Assembly (NCBI GenBank): GCA_026645945.1
Contig: JAPKMO010000008.1
Coordinates: forward strand, 1-64,000
Length of the DNA stretch: 64,000 nucleotides
Direction: 5' to 3'
From: Anaerolineae bacterium
Lineage (GTDB): Bacteria; Chloroflexota; Anaerolineae; Aggregatilineales; Phototrophicaceae
The notes under the pieces: generated by a model
What the model was told of the DNA's origin: nothing
Database searches by the model: none
What the model saw: the letters and a program-made list of their open reading frames with translations, nothing else
Position numbers and translations under genes: made by a program
In this document: positions 55,388 through 63,388 of the stretch, in pieces
How the letters are laid out: every line of letters starts with the position of its first letter
Position numbering within the stretch: the stretch's first letter is position 1

Positions 55388-56500
55388 ATGGCTCAGGAAA
55401 TCGCTATCCAGTACCCGCGCAGGCGGTTCCTGCGAAAGTCTATCCGGTTTGTGGGACGCGCGCTGACCGGGCTGCTCACACGCTTGACCATCACCGGCAG
55501 GGAAAATCTGCCCACGCGCGGCCCGTTGATCGTGGTCGGCAATCATGTCGCCATGCTGGAAGCGGCGCTGATGGTGCTGTACACGCCCTGGGAGATCGAG
55601 TTGATGGCGGCGGGCGAAATCCCGCTTGACCCCCGTTACGCGCCGTTCGCCAACACCTATGGTTACATCCCCGTTCGCCGGGGCGCGATGGACCGGCAGG
55701 CCATGAACCAGGCGTTGGGCGTGCTGCGGCAGGGCGGTGTGATCGGCATGTTCCCGGAAGGCGGCATCTGGGAGAGCGCCTTTAAACGCGCCCGGACGGG
55801 TGTGGCCTGGTTAAGCTATCACGCCACCGCGCCGATTGTGCCGGTGGGTTTTGGCGGCATTGATGGCGCGCTGACCGCCGCTTTAAAGTTCGAGCGTCCG
55901 CGCTTGTCCATGAACATCGGGGCGGTGATGCCGCCGATTCAGGGACAAGGCGACAAGCCGCTCAAGGTCATCCTTGAGGAAGGCGCGCGGGCGGTGATGT
56001 CCCAGGTAGAGGCGCTGGTGCCGGAAGAAGACAAACGGCGCTGGAATCGCATCCAGGACGAACGTTTTGAACTGGAACTGAGCGTTTACCGCCGCGACGG
56101 CACGCCGGTTGAACTGCCCGACAATTTAACGCTCTCCAGGCCGGAAATGCTGTCGAAGTTTTTCCATCGCCCGCTGCTGCTGGATGTGATGTCCCGTAAT
56201 CTCGAACTGCCGGTTCAGGCCTTGCAGCGCCTGGACGCTGAAAACGACCCGCAGCGCCTGGCAGACGCGGCGCAGGTAGCACTGGGTTATCTTGACCAGA
56301 ACCCGCATTTCCTGTCGTACCGCTTTGGTTACGAGCAGGGCAGCGGCATGAAAACCGGACTTCTCGAACTGCGCGACATCGGGCGCTGGGCGCAGGAACG
56401 GGGCTACCGGCTGATGGTCACGCCGATTCGCCGCTACCGGCGGCGCGGCAGCGATGAGGAAATCGTCGAAGGTAAACCCGGTTCTTTGCCGCCGCTGTAG
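55388..56500 (+). CDS. PlsC-like acyltransferase with C-terminal extension
   Basis: Residues 30 to about 220 of this 370-residue protein match the 1-acylglycerol-3-phosphate acyltransferase family. The second block IPVRRGAMDRQAM and the third FPEGGIW (122-128) are standard. The catalytic block reads GNHVAMLEA, so the HX4D motif is HX4E (His53, Glu58). A 150-residue extension of mixed helix follows (SRPEMLSKFFHRPLLLDVM, AQVALGYLDQNPHFLSYRFGY), unlike simple PlsC. It has no strong membrane anchor. A GGAG site just before the ATG and 7 bases of spacing couple it to the winged-helix gene. The acyl acceptor could be a glycolipid or a phospholipid precursor. Confidence 0.85.
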   Translation: MAQEIAIQYPRRRFLRKSIRFVGRALTGLLTRLTITGRENLPTRGPLIVVGNHVAMLEAALMVLYTPWEIELMAAGEIPLDPRYAPFANTYGYIPVRRGAMDRQAMNQALGVLRQGGVIGMFPEGGIWESAFKRARTGVAWLSYHATAPIVPVGFGGIDGALTAALKFERPRLSMNIGAVMPPIQGQGDKPLKVILEEGARAVMSQVEALVPEEDKRRWNRIQDERFELELSVYRRDGTPVELPDNLTLSRPEMLSKFFHRPLLLDVMSRNLELPVQALQRLDAENDPQRLADAAQVALGYLDQNPHFLSYRFGYEQGSGMKTGLLELRDIGRWAQERGYRLMVTPIRRYRRRGSDEEIVEGKPGSLPPL

Positions 56501-56573
56501 GCGGTCGAACAACCACAAAACATCATGAGAGATAGGGATGCGCGATGCTGTGTCGCGATAGATTGTGAGCCGC

Positions 56574-56987
56574 ATGGCCGAAATAGACCTGACGAAAACT
56601 CATGCCCTGGTGGTTGAAGACGATGCCGGCGGGATGGCGATCATCGGCGTGATGCTGCGCTATATGGGCGTGGACACGTTGATGAACACCACCGGCGAAG
56701 GCGTGGTCGAACTGGCCTGCGCCATGAAACCGCACCCATCCATCATCTTTGTGGACATCAACCTGCCCAAAACCAACGGCTACGAAGTTTTAAAGCAAAT
56801 CCGCGCCGAGCCGCTGCTCAAAAACGCGCTGGTGGTGGCGGTGACGGCGCAGGACGCCGATACCGAAATCCCGCGCTGCAAAGCTGCCGGTTTTGACGCT
56901 TTTATCGGCAAGCCGATCAGCCGGTCGCGTTTTCCGCGCCAGGTGCGTCGCATCCTCACCGGCGAAGCGGTGTGGGAAACTTATTGA
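56574..56987 (+). CDS. single-domain response regulator (CheY-like)
   Basis: This 137-residue receiver domain has the acidic pocket EDD (15-17), the phosphorylation site Asp61 in IIFVDINLP, the Thr in VVAVTAQD, and the Lys in IGKPISRSRF. No output domain is attached. Such stand-alone receivers act by protein binding or in phosphorelays. The start is taken as the ATG at 56574 and not the GTG at 56565. It lies 73 bases after the acyltransferase gene and 20 bases before the DUF2294 gene. No cognate kinase is near; the only kinase-like protein here (20.3-21.1 kb) has lost its His. Confidence 0.93.
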   Translation: MAEIDLTKTHALVVEDDAGGMAIIGVMLRYMGVDTLMNTTGEGVVELACAMKPHPSIIFVDINLPKTNGYEVLKQIRAEPLLKNALVVAVTAQDADTEIPRCKAAGFDAFIGKPISRSRFPRQVRRILTGEAVWETY

Positions 56988-57007
56988 GCCGGCAAGGATT
57001 GGTCAGA

Positions 57008-57379
57008 ATGAATAAACGCAAAACGCGCGGCGAAGCCGAGGCGGAGTTCACGCGGGCGATTGTGAAGTTTGAAAAAGAGTATCTGGGGCGCGGGCCGGTG
57101 GATGCCCGCACCCTGTTCATCAACGACCTGATTCTGGTGCGGCTGCGCGGCATCCTCACCCCGGCGGAGGTCAAACTGGCCGAAACGCACGAGGGTAGAA
57201 CCCTGGTCAAGGAAACGCGTCGCCAGTTGTTTGAAAGCTCGCGTCCGCTGCTGGAAACCATCGTCGAGGAAATCACTGGCTGCCGTCTCATCAGCCTGCA
57301 CACGGACATGAGTACCCGCACTGGGGAGCGCGTGATCGTGCTGACAGTGGACGCCGACCTGAGCGAGCGGTTTGTTTAA
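57008..57379 (+). CDS. DUF2294 protein
   Basis: This 123-residue protein matches the DUF2294 family closely: FEKEYLGRGPVDARTLFINDLILVRLRGILTPAE, then ETRRQLFESSRPLLETIVEEITGCRLISLHTDMSTRTGERVIVLTVD. The family is common in Gram-positive bacteria and Chloroflexota and has been described as Na-translocating decarboxylase-associated or of unknown function; no mechanism is established. It follows the receiver gene by 20 bases, with AAGGA about 10 bases upstream. A C5/G5 hairpin (57380-57396) overlaps its stop. Confidence 0.88.
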   Translation: MNKRKTRGEAEAEFTRAIVKFEKEYLGRGPVDARTLFINDLILVRLRGILTPAEVKLAETHEGRTLVKETRRQLFESSRPLLETIVEEITGCRLISLHTDMSTRTGERVIVLTVDADLSERFV

Positions 57380-57397
57380 CCCCCAAAAAATGGGGGG

Positions 57398-57512
57398 CAT
57401 CCTCCAGCATACTGATGATATGATTCACTCCGAAACCGGAGTCTATCCGGGATAATTTTAATGTATTACGGCAGACCCAGGCGAAAGGTTTGACCAAACC
57501 GGTTGCAGCGTA
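57398..57512 (+). promoter_or_regulatory. riboswitch-like leader upstream of the Ca2+-ATPase
   Basis: The 115 bases between DUF2294 and an intrinsic terminator are non-coding and structured. ACTCCG pairs with CGGAGT (57427-57432 with 57437-57442, loop AAAC), and GGTTT pairs with AAACC (57487-57491 with 57496-57500, loop GACC). A purine-rich GGCGAAAGG lies between. The leader runs straight into a terminator hairpin that ends only 8 bases before the ribosome site of the cation pump. That is the layout of a transcription-attenuating riboswitch. The aptamer does not match yybP-ykoY, NiCo, GEMM or another class that I can recall. Confidence 0.5.
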
Positions 57513-57513
57513 G

Positions 57514-57554
57514 GCCGACATCCTGTCTCCTCCTGGGGAAGATGTCGGCTTTTT
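57514..57554 (+). terminator. intrinsic terminator within the Ca2+-ATPase leader
   Basis: GCCGACATC (57514-57522) pairs perfectly with GATGTCGGC (57541-57549). An inner stem TCTCC/GGGGA extends it, and TTTTT (57550-57554) follows. Because the ATPase start codon is only 18 bases further on, the hairpin must act as an attenuator and cannot simply be the end of the upstream transcript. Confidence 0.85.
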
Positions 57555-57571
57555 ATATTTTGAGGGCGAGA

Positions 57572-60538
57572 ATGCTGGCTGAAAAACAGGAACACGCGGT
57601 TTCTTCGAGGAATTGGCACGTTTTAGCAGCGGAGCAGGTGGCTGCGGCGCTGGAGGTGGACGTAACTGCCGGCCTGGCGGAAAGTCAGGCGGCGGAGCGG
57701 CGCAAACAGCACGGCCCCAACGAGCTGGTCGAGCGTGGTTTAAAAAGCCCGCTGGCGATTTTGTGGGAGCAGATCACCAATCCGCTGGTGCTGCTGCTGA
57801 TTTTCGCCGCTGTCATCTCGGCCTTTTTGGGCAAAGCCGACAGCGTGATCGCCATCCTGGCGATTGTGGTGCTGAACGCCGTTCTGGGGCTGGTGCAGGA
57901 ATACCGCGCCGAACAGGCGATGGCCGCGCTGAAGAAGATGGCCGCGCCGCTGGTGCGTGTGCGGCGGGATGGGCATCTGGCCGACATCGAAGCGCGCGAG
58001 CTGGTGCCGGGTGATGTTATTTTGCTGGAAGCCGGCAGCGTTGTGCCTGCCGACGCGCGCGTGATCGAGTCCGCCAACCTGCGCGTGCAGGAGGCTTCGC
58101 TGACCGGCGAATCGCTGCCGGTGGAAAAAATCGTTACGGCGCTGGACGATGCCAGCGCGCCGCTGGGCGACCGTTATAACATGCTGTACATGGGTACGTC
58201 GGTGACGTATGGCCGAGGCAGCGCGGTGGTGGTGGAAACCGGCATGAATACCCAGCTTGGCCGCATCGCTGAGCTGATTCAGTCGGTGGAGAGCGAAAAG
58301 ACGCCGCTCCAGCGCCGCATGGCGGAGGTCGGCAAGGTGCTGATCGTCGCGGCGCTAGTGGTGATGGCGGTCGCGTTTTTAATCGGCCTGATCGTTGGCA
58401 CCCCCATCCAGGAGGTGCTGCTCAACGCGGTGGCGATTGCCGTCGCCGTCGTGCCGGAGGGCCTGCCGGCAGTGGTGACGATTGCGCTGGCGCTGGGCGC
58501 GCAGCGGATGCTCAAACGCCGCGCGCTGATCCGCAAGCTGCCGGCGGTCGAAGGACTCGGCTCGGTGACGGTCATCTGCTCGGACAAAACCGGTACGCTG
58601 ACTGAAAACAAAATGACGGTGGTGCTGGTGGATGTGGCCGGAAAAACGGCGGCGATGGACGACGTGATCCGCCGGGGGATGCCGGCGCTGGTGGCCCAGA
58701 ACGGCAGCAGCGACGGCGCGGACGTGGCGCAGGCGATGTTGATGGCCGGGGATGCGCTGTGCAATGACGTGGTGCTGGAAGTGGATAAAGATAACCCCCA
58801 GGGCTACCGCGCCGTCGGCGACCCGACTGAAGGCGCGCTGGTGGTGGCGGCGGCGCGTTTTGGCCTGTGGAAGTCGCATCTGGACCGGGTTTTGCCGCGC
58901 GTGGGCGAAGTGCCGTTTTCGTCGGAGCGCAAACGGATGACCACTCTGCACCGGCTGGACGAAAGCGTGATGCCGGAGGATGGCGTTTCGTATATCGTCA
59001 ACCTGATGCGCGCGCGCCAGGCGGGTTTTATCGCCTTCACCAAAGGCGCGGTGGACAGTCTGCTGGAAGTCTCCAACCGGGTGTGGGTGGACGGCCAGAT
59101 TTTGCCTCTGACGCCAGATTGGCGCGAGCGTATCACCTCCTCCAACGACCGTATGGCGCGGGACGGCCTGCGCGTGCTGGGGCTGGCCTTTACGCGGCTG
59201 CCGGAACTACCTGCCGACCTGTCTGGCGTGGAACAAAACCTGATTTTTGTCGGCATGGTCGGCATCATAGACCCGCCGCGCACCGAGGTCAAACAGGCGG
59301 TTAAAACCTGCCAGCAGGCCGGCATTCGCCCGGTGATGATTACCGGCGATCATCCGCTGACGGCCTTCAAAATCGCCCGCGATCTGGAGATCGCCGGCCC
59401 GAACGACCGCGTGTTGACGGGCCACGACCTCAGCCGTATGTCGCCGGCGGAACTGGAGGCCGAAGTCGAACAGGTGGCCGTTTATGCCCGCGTATCGCCG
59501 GAACACAAACTCAATATCGTGCAGGCGCTCCAGAAAAGAGGGCATATTGCGGCCATGACCGGCGACGGCGTGAACGACGCGCCGGCGCTCAAACGGGCGG
59601 ACATCGGCGTGGCGATGGGCATCACCGGCACGGCGGTTTCCAAAGAGGCCGCCGATATGGTCATCCTGGACGATAACTTCACCACCATCGTCAGCGCGGT
59701 CGAAGAAGGCCGTACCATTTATGACAACGTGCGCCGTTTCGTCAAATACCTGCTGGCGAGCAACACCGGCGAATTGTTCGTGCTGCTGGCGACGCAGTTG
59801 GTGGCGCTGATGACCATCCCGCTGACGACGCTGCAAATCCTGTGGATGAACCTCATCACCGACGGCATCCCGGCGCTGGCGCTGGGCGTAGAAAAAAGCG
59901 AACGCGGTGTGATGAGCCGCGCCCCCTACGCGCCCAACGAGAGCATCTTCGGGCGCGGCATGGGCCGGCATATTTTAATCGTCGGGCTGCTGCTGGGGCT
60001 GACCGGCCTGCTGCTGGGAATCTGGTCGTTTAACCAGTATCTGGCCGAAGCGCAGCCGGTCGCGGACGAGCTGGGGTTGACGATGGAACAAATGGTGGCG
60101 GCGCAGCGCGTCAATGATGTCGACCTGGACGACGCGGCGGTGGTGGCGGAGCGGGCGGCGGAACTGGGCATCCTGCCGGAACAGCTTACGCGCGCGCTGG
60201 AAGTCGAAAATGGCATGACCTATAACGCCTTCACCTGGAATACGATGGTTTTTATCTTCCTGACCATCGCCCAGATGGGACATGCGCTGGCGAACCGTTC
60301 GCACCGCGAGTCCACTTTCAAAATCGGCTTTTTCGGCAACCGTTTTTTGGTGGTGGCGGTGGCGCTGACGATGGCGCTGCAACTGCTGGCGATTTACGCG
60401 CCGTTTTTCAACCAGATTTTTAACACCACGCCGCTGACGCTGGAGCAGTTGGGCATCTGTCTGGTTCTCAGCACGATTGTATTCTGGGGCGTGGAGGCCG
60501 AAAAACTGCTGGTGCGGCGCGGCGTATTCAAGGGGTAA
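57572..60538 (+). CDS. SERCA/PMR1-type P-type Ca2+-transporting ATPase
   Basis: This 988-residue P2A ATPase has the actuator TGESLPVEK, the phosphorylation site DKTGTLTENK (Asp338), the FTKGAVDSLL nucleotide site and GDGVNDAPALKRADIG. Residues matching both SERCA Ca2+ sites are present: Glu296 in VPEGLPA (M4), Asn731 and Glu734 in SNTGE (M5), and Asn760, Thr763 and Asp764 in NLITDG (M6). It should therefore export Ca2+, possibly with Mn2+. About ten helices are visible. An extra acidic loop between M7 and M8 (about 830-880) resembles that of other bacterial PMR1-like pumps. The ATG at 57572 has GAGGG upstream; the longer frame to 57503 runs through the terminator hairpin and is rejected. Transcription attenuation is likely. 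Confidence 0.95.
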   Translation: MLAEKQEHAVSSRNWHVLAAEQVAAALEVDVTAGLAESQAAERRKQHGPNELVERGLKSPLAILWEQITNPLVLLLIFAAVISAFLGKADSVIAILAIVVLNAVLGLVQEYRAEQAMAALKKMAAPLVRVRRDGHLADIEARELVPGDVILLEAGSVVPADARVIESANLRVQEASLTGESLPVEKIVTALDDASAPLGDRYNMLYMGTSVTYGRGSAVVVETGMNTQLGRIAELIQSVESEKTPLQRRMAEVGKVLIVAALVVMAVAFLIGLIVGTPIQEVLLNAVAIAVAVVPEGLPAVVTIALALGAQRMLKRRALIRKLPAVEGLGSVTVICSDKTGTLTENKMTVVLVDVAGKTAAMDDVIRRGMPALVAQNGSSDGADVAQAMLMAGDALCNDVVLEVDKDNPQGYRAVGDPTEGALVVAAARFGLWKSHLDRVLPRVGEVPFSSERKRMTTLHRLDESVMPEDGVSYIVNLMRARQAGFIAFTKGAVDSLLEVSNRVWVDGQILPLTPDWRERITSSNDRMARDGLRVLGLAFTRLPELPADLSGVEQNLIFVGMVGIIDPPRTEVKQAVKTCQQAGIRPVMITGDHPLTAFKIARDLEIAGPNDRVLTGHDLSRMSPAELEAEVEQVAVYARVSPEHKLNIVQALQKRGHIAAMTGDGVNDAPALKRADIGVAMGITGTAVSKEAADMVILDDNFTTIVSAVEEGRTIYDNVRRFVKYLLASNTGELFVLLATQLVALMTIPLTTLQILWMNLITDGIPALALGVEKSERGVMSRAPYAPNESIFGRGMGRHILIVGLLLGLTGLLLGIWSFNQYLAEAQPVADELGLTMEQMVAAQRVNDVDLDDAAVVAERAAELGILPEQLTRALEVENGMTYNAFTWNTMVFIFLTIAQMGHALANRSHRESTFKIGFFGNRFLVVAVALTMALQLLAIYAPFFNQIFNTTPLTLEQLGICLVLSTIVFWGVEAEKLLVRRGVFKG

Positions 60539-60769
60539 TGATGGTACTTTGGTACTGGTGCCTGCGGGTGCAGATTTAATGCCAATCTAATGAGGAGAGT
60601 TTAGAAATGCACATTGGAGGTCTGGTAAAAACGGCGCCGTCCCCGGTCTTAAGTCTGCGATAGCCGCAGATGGTCGGCTGATCGAGCGAACAACCGGTGG
60701 GGATTCTTGCCTTTCTCGCCCTGCCGTCGGCTGTAAAAGGATTGGTTATAGAAAGGGAAAATATCCGTC

Positions 60770-61003
60770 ATGGCGTATGAAAATTTACTCGAACGGGTGG
60801 AAGAATGGTCGGTTCGGCGGCAGCGGCGCGCCGGCAAACGCGCCTATGCGCTGGCCGATTACGAAGACCTGTACGATGAGGTCGCGCTTTACGAGCCGCG
60901 CCGAAGCAAACGCCGCAGCATGGATGATGAGGATTTTGAGGACGAACGCCGCAGCCGCAAGCGCGAAAGCTGGCGCAGCCGGCGCAGGTTGTGGAAGGAT
61001 TAA
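60770..61003 (+). CDS. small highly charged hypothetical protein
   Basis: This 77-residue protein is almost entirely charged, with YENLLERVEEWSVRRQRRAGKRAY followed by an acidic Asp/Glu segment and an Arg-rich end (RRSRKRESWRSRRRLW). It is probably disordered or nucleic-acid binding. AAGGGA precedes its ATG, and the zinc-ribbon gene begins 4 bases after its stop, which supports real translation. The 230-base gap upstream, after the Ca2+-ATPase, has no recognisable gene. I know no family for it. Confidence 0.5.
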   Translation: MAYENLLERVEEWSVRRQRRAGKRAYALADYEDLYDEVALYEPRRSKRRSMDDEDFEDERRSRKRESWRSRRRLWKD

Positions 61004-61007
61004 CGGA

Positions 61008-61268
61008 ATGCAGTGTCCGGTATGTGATGTGGAACTGAAGATTTCAGAACGACAGGGTGTTGAGATTGACTACTGCCCGAAGTGCCGGGGCGTCTGGCTC
61101 GACCGGGGCGAACTGGACAAAATCATTGAGCGGTCGGCGGCGGCTGTCGTCCCGCCAAGCCAGGGCTACGCGCCGTCCAGACATGACGATGATGATGACG
61201 ACTATCGCCCAGGCGAGCCGCGCAAGCGTAAGCGCAAATCGTTCCTGGATGAGCTGTTTGATTTCTAA
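61008..61268 (+). CDS. TFIIB-type zinc-ribbon protein
   Basis: This 86-residue protein has an N-terminal zf-TFIIB ribbon: CPVC at 3-6, then YCPKCRGVWLDRGELDKII, giving a four-Cys zinc site plus the family-typical CxGxWLDxGEL. A linker with six consecutive Asp and a basic patch (RKRKRKS) lead to the terminal FLDELFDF, a short hydrophobic motif. Such proteins are common in bacteria and their function is unknown. AAGGAT precedes the ATG. It is probably co-transcribed with the charged protein upstream, and a terminator follows. Confidence 0.9.
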   Translation: MQCPVCDVELKISERQGVEIDYCPKCRGVWLDRGELDKIIERSAAAVVPPSQGYAPSRHDDDDDDYRPGEPRKRKRKSFLDELFDF

Positions 61269-61280
61269 AGCTAGAGTGCC

Positions 61281-61318
61281 GAGGCCATCCCATCAGATGG
61301 CCTCGTCTTTCTTTTCTT
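61281..61318 (+). terminator. intrinsic terminator between zinc-ribbon and CBS genes
   Basis: GAGGCCATC (61281-61289) pairs with GATGGCCTC (61296-61304) around a 6-base loop, followed by GTCTTTCTTTTCTT. It ends directly before the ribosome site of the CBS gene, so it might also attenuate that gene. Confidence 0.75.
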
Positions 61319-61329
61319 CAGGAGGCATG

Positions 61330-61704
61330 ATGAAAGCCTACCAGTTGATGACCAGAGAAGTGATTACCGTCCGGGCCGATACGCGCCTGGACGAGGTGGC
61401 GCGCCTGCTGGAAGCGCACCGGATTCGCAGTGTTCCGGTGATAAGTGACGACCGGCAGGTGATCGGCCTGGTGCGCGGGCTGGATATTGTCATCCACGCC
61501 GGCGAGCCTGCTGCTGCCGGAATGACGGCTGCCGATGTGATGAAACGCGGCGTGACATGCGTCCGCGAGGAGGAAGAAATCAGCGATGTGGCCTGGCTGG
61601 TCGCCCGGCGCGGATTGGGGATGCTGCCCGTTTTGCGCGAGGGGCGGCTGGTCGGCGTGATTTCTCGAAGCGACCTGGTGCGTTTATACGCCGCCGTGGG
61701 ATAA
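61330..61704 (+). CDS. CBS-domain pair protein
   Basis: This 124-residue protein consists of two CBS motifs forming one Bateman module: QLMTREVITVRADTRLDEVARLLEAHRIRSVPVI with GLVRGLDIV, then VMKRGVTCVREEEEISDVAWLV with LPVLREGRLVGVISRSDLVRLY. CBS pairs bind adenine nucleotides or c-di-AMP and usually sense energy state. There is no catalytic partner domain. Two ATG codons follow GGAGG; the second (61330) has the better spacing. It is convergent with the PII-like gene, with only 2 bases between stops. Confidence 0.92.
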   Translation: MKAYQLMTREVITVRADTRLDEVARLLEAHRIRSVPVISDDRQVIGLVRGLDIVIHAGEPAAAGMTAADVMKRGVTCVREEEEISDVAWLVARRGLGMLPVLREGRLVGVISRSDLVRLYAAVG

Positions 61705-61706
61705 AA

Positions 61707-62069
61707 TCAGTGAGGCTGGTTGTGGTTTCGCATACCGATGGCGCGTTCGACATCCAGCACGAAAACGACTCCGGTATCGGGCCGGTCGAGATCGCCCAGT
61801 TTGGTTTCGGCTGCGGCCAGCAGCGCATCCACCTGGGCATTGTGAACCACCGAAAGCATGACCACGCTGGTGATGTCGCTTTCCCGCAGAATCTCTTGCA
61901 GGGACATCATGCCCGGCAGGATTTCCAGCGATTTTGATTTCTCCTGCAAGCGGCGCAGCCCGTAGCTTTCGATGATCGTCACGCCCGGCGCGCCGGCTTT
62001 CTGCCAGGCTTCACCCACCGCGTGAACATCGTCAATTCGTGACGTAATCAGAATAACCAACTTCAACAT
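61707..62069 (-). CDS. PII-like signalling protein
   Basis: This 120-residue protein has the beta-alpha-beta pattern of the PII/GlnB-like superfamily (LKLVILITSRIDDVHAVGEAWQKAGAPGVTIIESYGL, then TSVVMLSVVHNAQVDALLAAAETKLG, and TGVVFVLDVERAIG). The canonical T-loop uridylylation Tyr and the GlnB signature are missing, so it is not GlnK. Such PII-like proteins often regulate a transporter encoded beside them. Here the Kef/NapA-type antiporter ends 4 bases upstream, so nucleotide-dependent control of the antiporter is plausible. Confidence 0.72.
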   Translation of the reverse strand: MLKLVILITSRIDDVHAVGEAWQKAGAPGVTIIESYGLRRLQEKSKSLEILPGMMSLQEILRESDITSVVMLSVVHNAQVDALLAAAETKLGDLDRPDTGVVFVLDVERAIGMRNHNQPH

Positions 62070-62073
62070 GCAG

Positions 62074-63318
62074 TTAAGCCCCTTCGGTTACTTCGGATGG
62101 CGTCTCCTGAAAAACCCGGCGCACGAGCGGAGGCGTCAGTACCGTTGATAACAATATTACCAGAAATAGCGACGCAAAGAGCGGCTGTTCGGCCCGGAAA
62201 ATGCCGCTGCTGATGCCCAATGAGGCGATAATCAAACCCACCTCGCCGCGTGAGATCATACAAACGCCCAACCGGAGCGCTTCCTGATTGTTGAAGCCCC
62301 CCAGCCGCGCGCCGGCCCCGCAGCCGATAACCTTCGAAGCGACTGCCACCAGCAGCAGCACCGCCGCGAAAGGCAGCGCATCCAGGGGGAAGCGGCTCAG
62401 GTCAGTTTGCAGTCCCACGCTGACAAAAAAGATCGGGACGAGGAAGGCATACGACATATTCGAGGCGGCCACATCAATGGCGCGTTTGACATTTTCCCGC
62501 GCCCGACTGAACCCCACCCCGGCGATGAACGCCCCGGTGATGGTTGCCACGCCGCCGAAATATTCCGCCGACCAGCCGAACAGCAGCGCCATGATGAGCG
62601 CGAAAGCCGGCACGCCGTAGGACTGCGACGCCGCCGGATGATGGTGAATCCAGTTAGCGGCGCGCGGCAGGATAAACCAGGCCACTGCGGAGGCCACGAC
62701 GATATAAACGCCCATCTGCACGACGATCAGCAGCAGGTCGCCGGGTTGCGCGTTCTGCTGCGGGCCGGTGACAGCAATCGCCAGCGAAACCAGCAAAATC
62801 GCCACTACGTCGTCAATCAGCGCCGTCGCCAGCAGGGCATTGCCCTCCCGCGTGCGTAATACGTCTAACTCCAGCAGCACCTGGGCGGAAATGCTGACCG
62901 AGGTGGCCGCCAGCGTGACGCCGGTGAACAGCCCTTCCTGCCAGGAATAACCGAACGCTGCCGCCACCGGCATCGCCATCGCCAGCGGCAGCAGCGCCCC
63001 AGACACCCCGGCGATTCCGGCCACCAGGCCCACTTCGGCCAGTTCGCGTAAATGCACATCCAGGCCGACTTTAAACATCAGCAGCAGCACGCCCAGTTCG
63101 GCCAGTTCGTGGATGGTCACTTCCAGATGGGCGGCCTCGATGCCGAAGGTCGGCAGATGCAGCAGGTCGAGCAGGGTGGGGCCGAGGATGACGCCGACCA
63201 CCAGTTCGCCCAACACGCGCGGCTGGTCGAAATGCCGCACGATGGCGCCGCCGACGCGGGCAGCCGTGATGATGATGCCGAGTACCAGGAACAGGGCGAC
63301 AACCGGATTGGTTTCCAT
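62074..63318 (-). CDS. CPA2-family cation:proton antiporter (Kef/NapA type)
   Basis: This 414-residue membrane protein has 12-13 predicted helices and the CPA2 core. The ion-binding Asp-Asp pair is in ATALIDDVVAILLV, as in NapA, which points to electrogenic Na+/H+ or K+/H+ exchange. ITAARVGGAIVRHFDQPRVLGELVVGVILGP opens the N-terminal bundle, and MISRGEVGLIIASLG near the end is conserved in KefB/NapA. There is no TrkA-N regulatory domain. The ATG at 63318 has GAGGTG upstream. The PII-like gene that follows may take the place of the missing regulatory domain. Confidence 0.93.
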   Translation of the reverse strand: METNPVVALFLVLGIIITAARVGGAIVRHFDQPRVLGELVVGVILGPTLLDLLHLPTFGIEAAHLEVTIHELAELGVLLLMFKVGLDVHLRELAEVGLVAGIAGVSGALLPLAMAMPVAAAFGYSWQEGLFTGVTLAATSVSISAQVLLELDVLRTREGNALLATALIDDVVAILLVSLAIAVTGPQQNAQPGDLLLIVVQMGVYIVVASAVAWFILPRAANWIHHHPAASQSYGVPAFALIMALLFGWSAEYFGGVATITGAFIAGVGFSRARENVKRAIDVAASNMSYAFLVPIFFVSVGLQTDLSRFPLDALPFAAVLLLVAVASKVIGCGAGARLGGFNNQEALRLGVCMISRGEVGLIIASLGISSGIFRAEQPLFASLFLVILLSTVLTPPLVRRVFQETPSEVTEGA

Positions 63319-63388
63319 AGATCACACCTCGCTTTTTAGCAGGCGGGCAGCACCGGCTGTCGGCTGCCCATGACGGTTGGGCCGGAGA

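Noticed and set aside
57440-57512. GEMM-I (c-di-GMP) riboswitch
   Set aside because: The string GGCAGACC...GCGAAAG looks superficially similar, but the GACGCAAAGCC core and the second receptor stem are missing, and the space before the terminator is too short.
60607-60663. Short ORF (18 codons) with GAGGAG upstream, after the Ca2+-ATPase
   Set aside because: It is too short to judge, ribosome-site spacing is long and nothing about its sequence suggests a known leader peptide.
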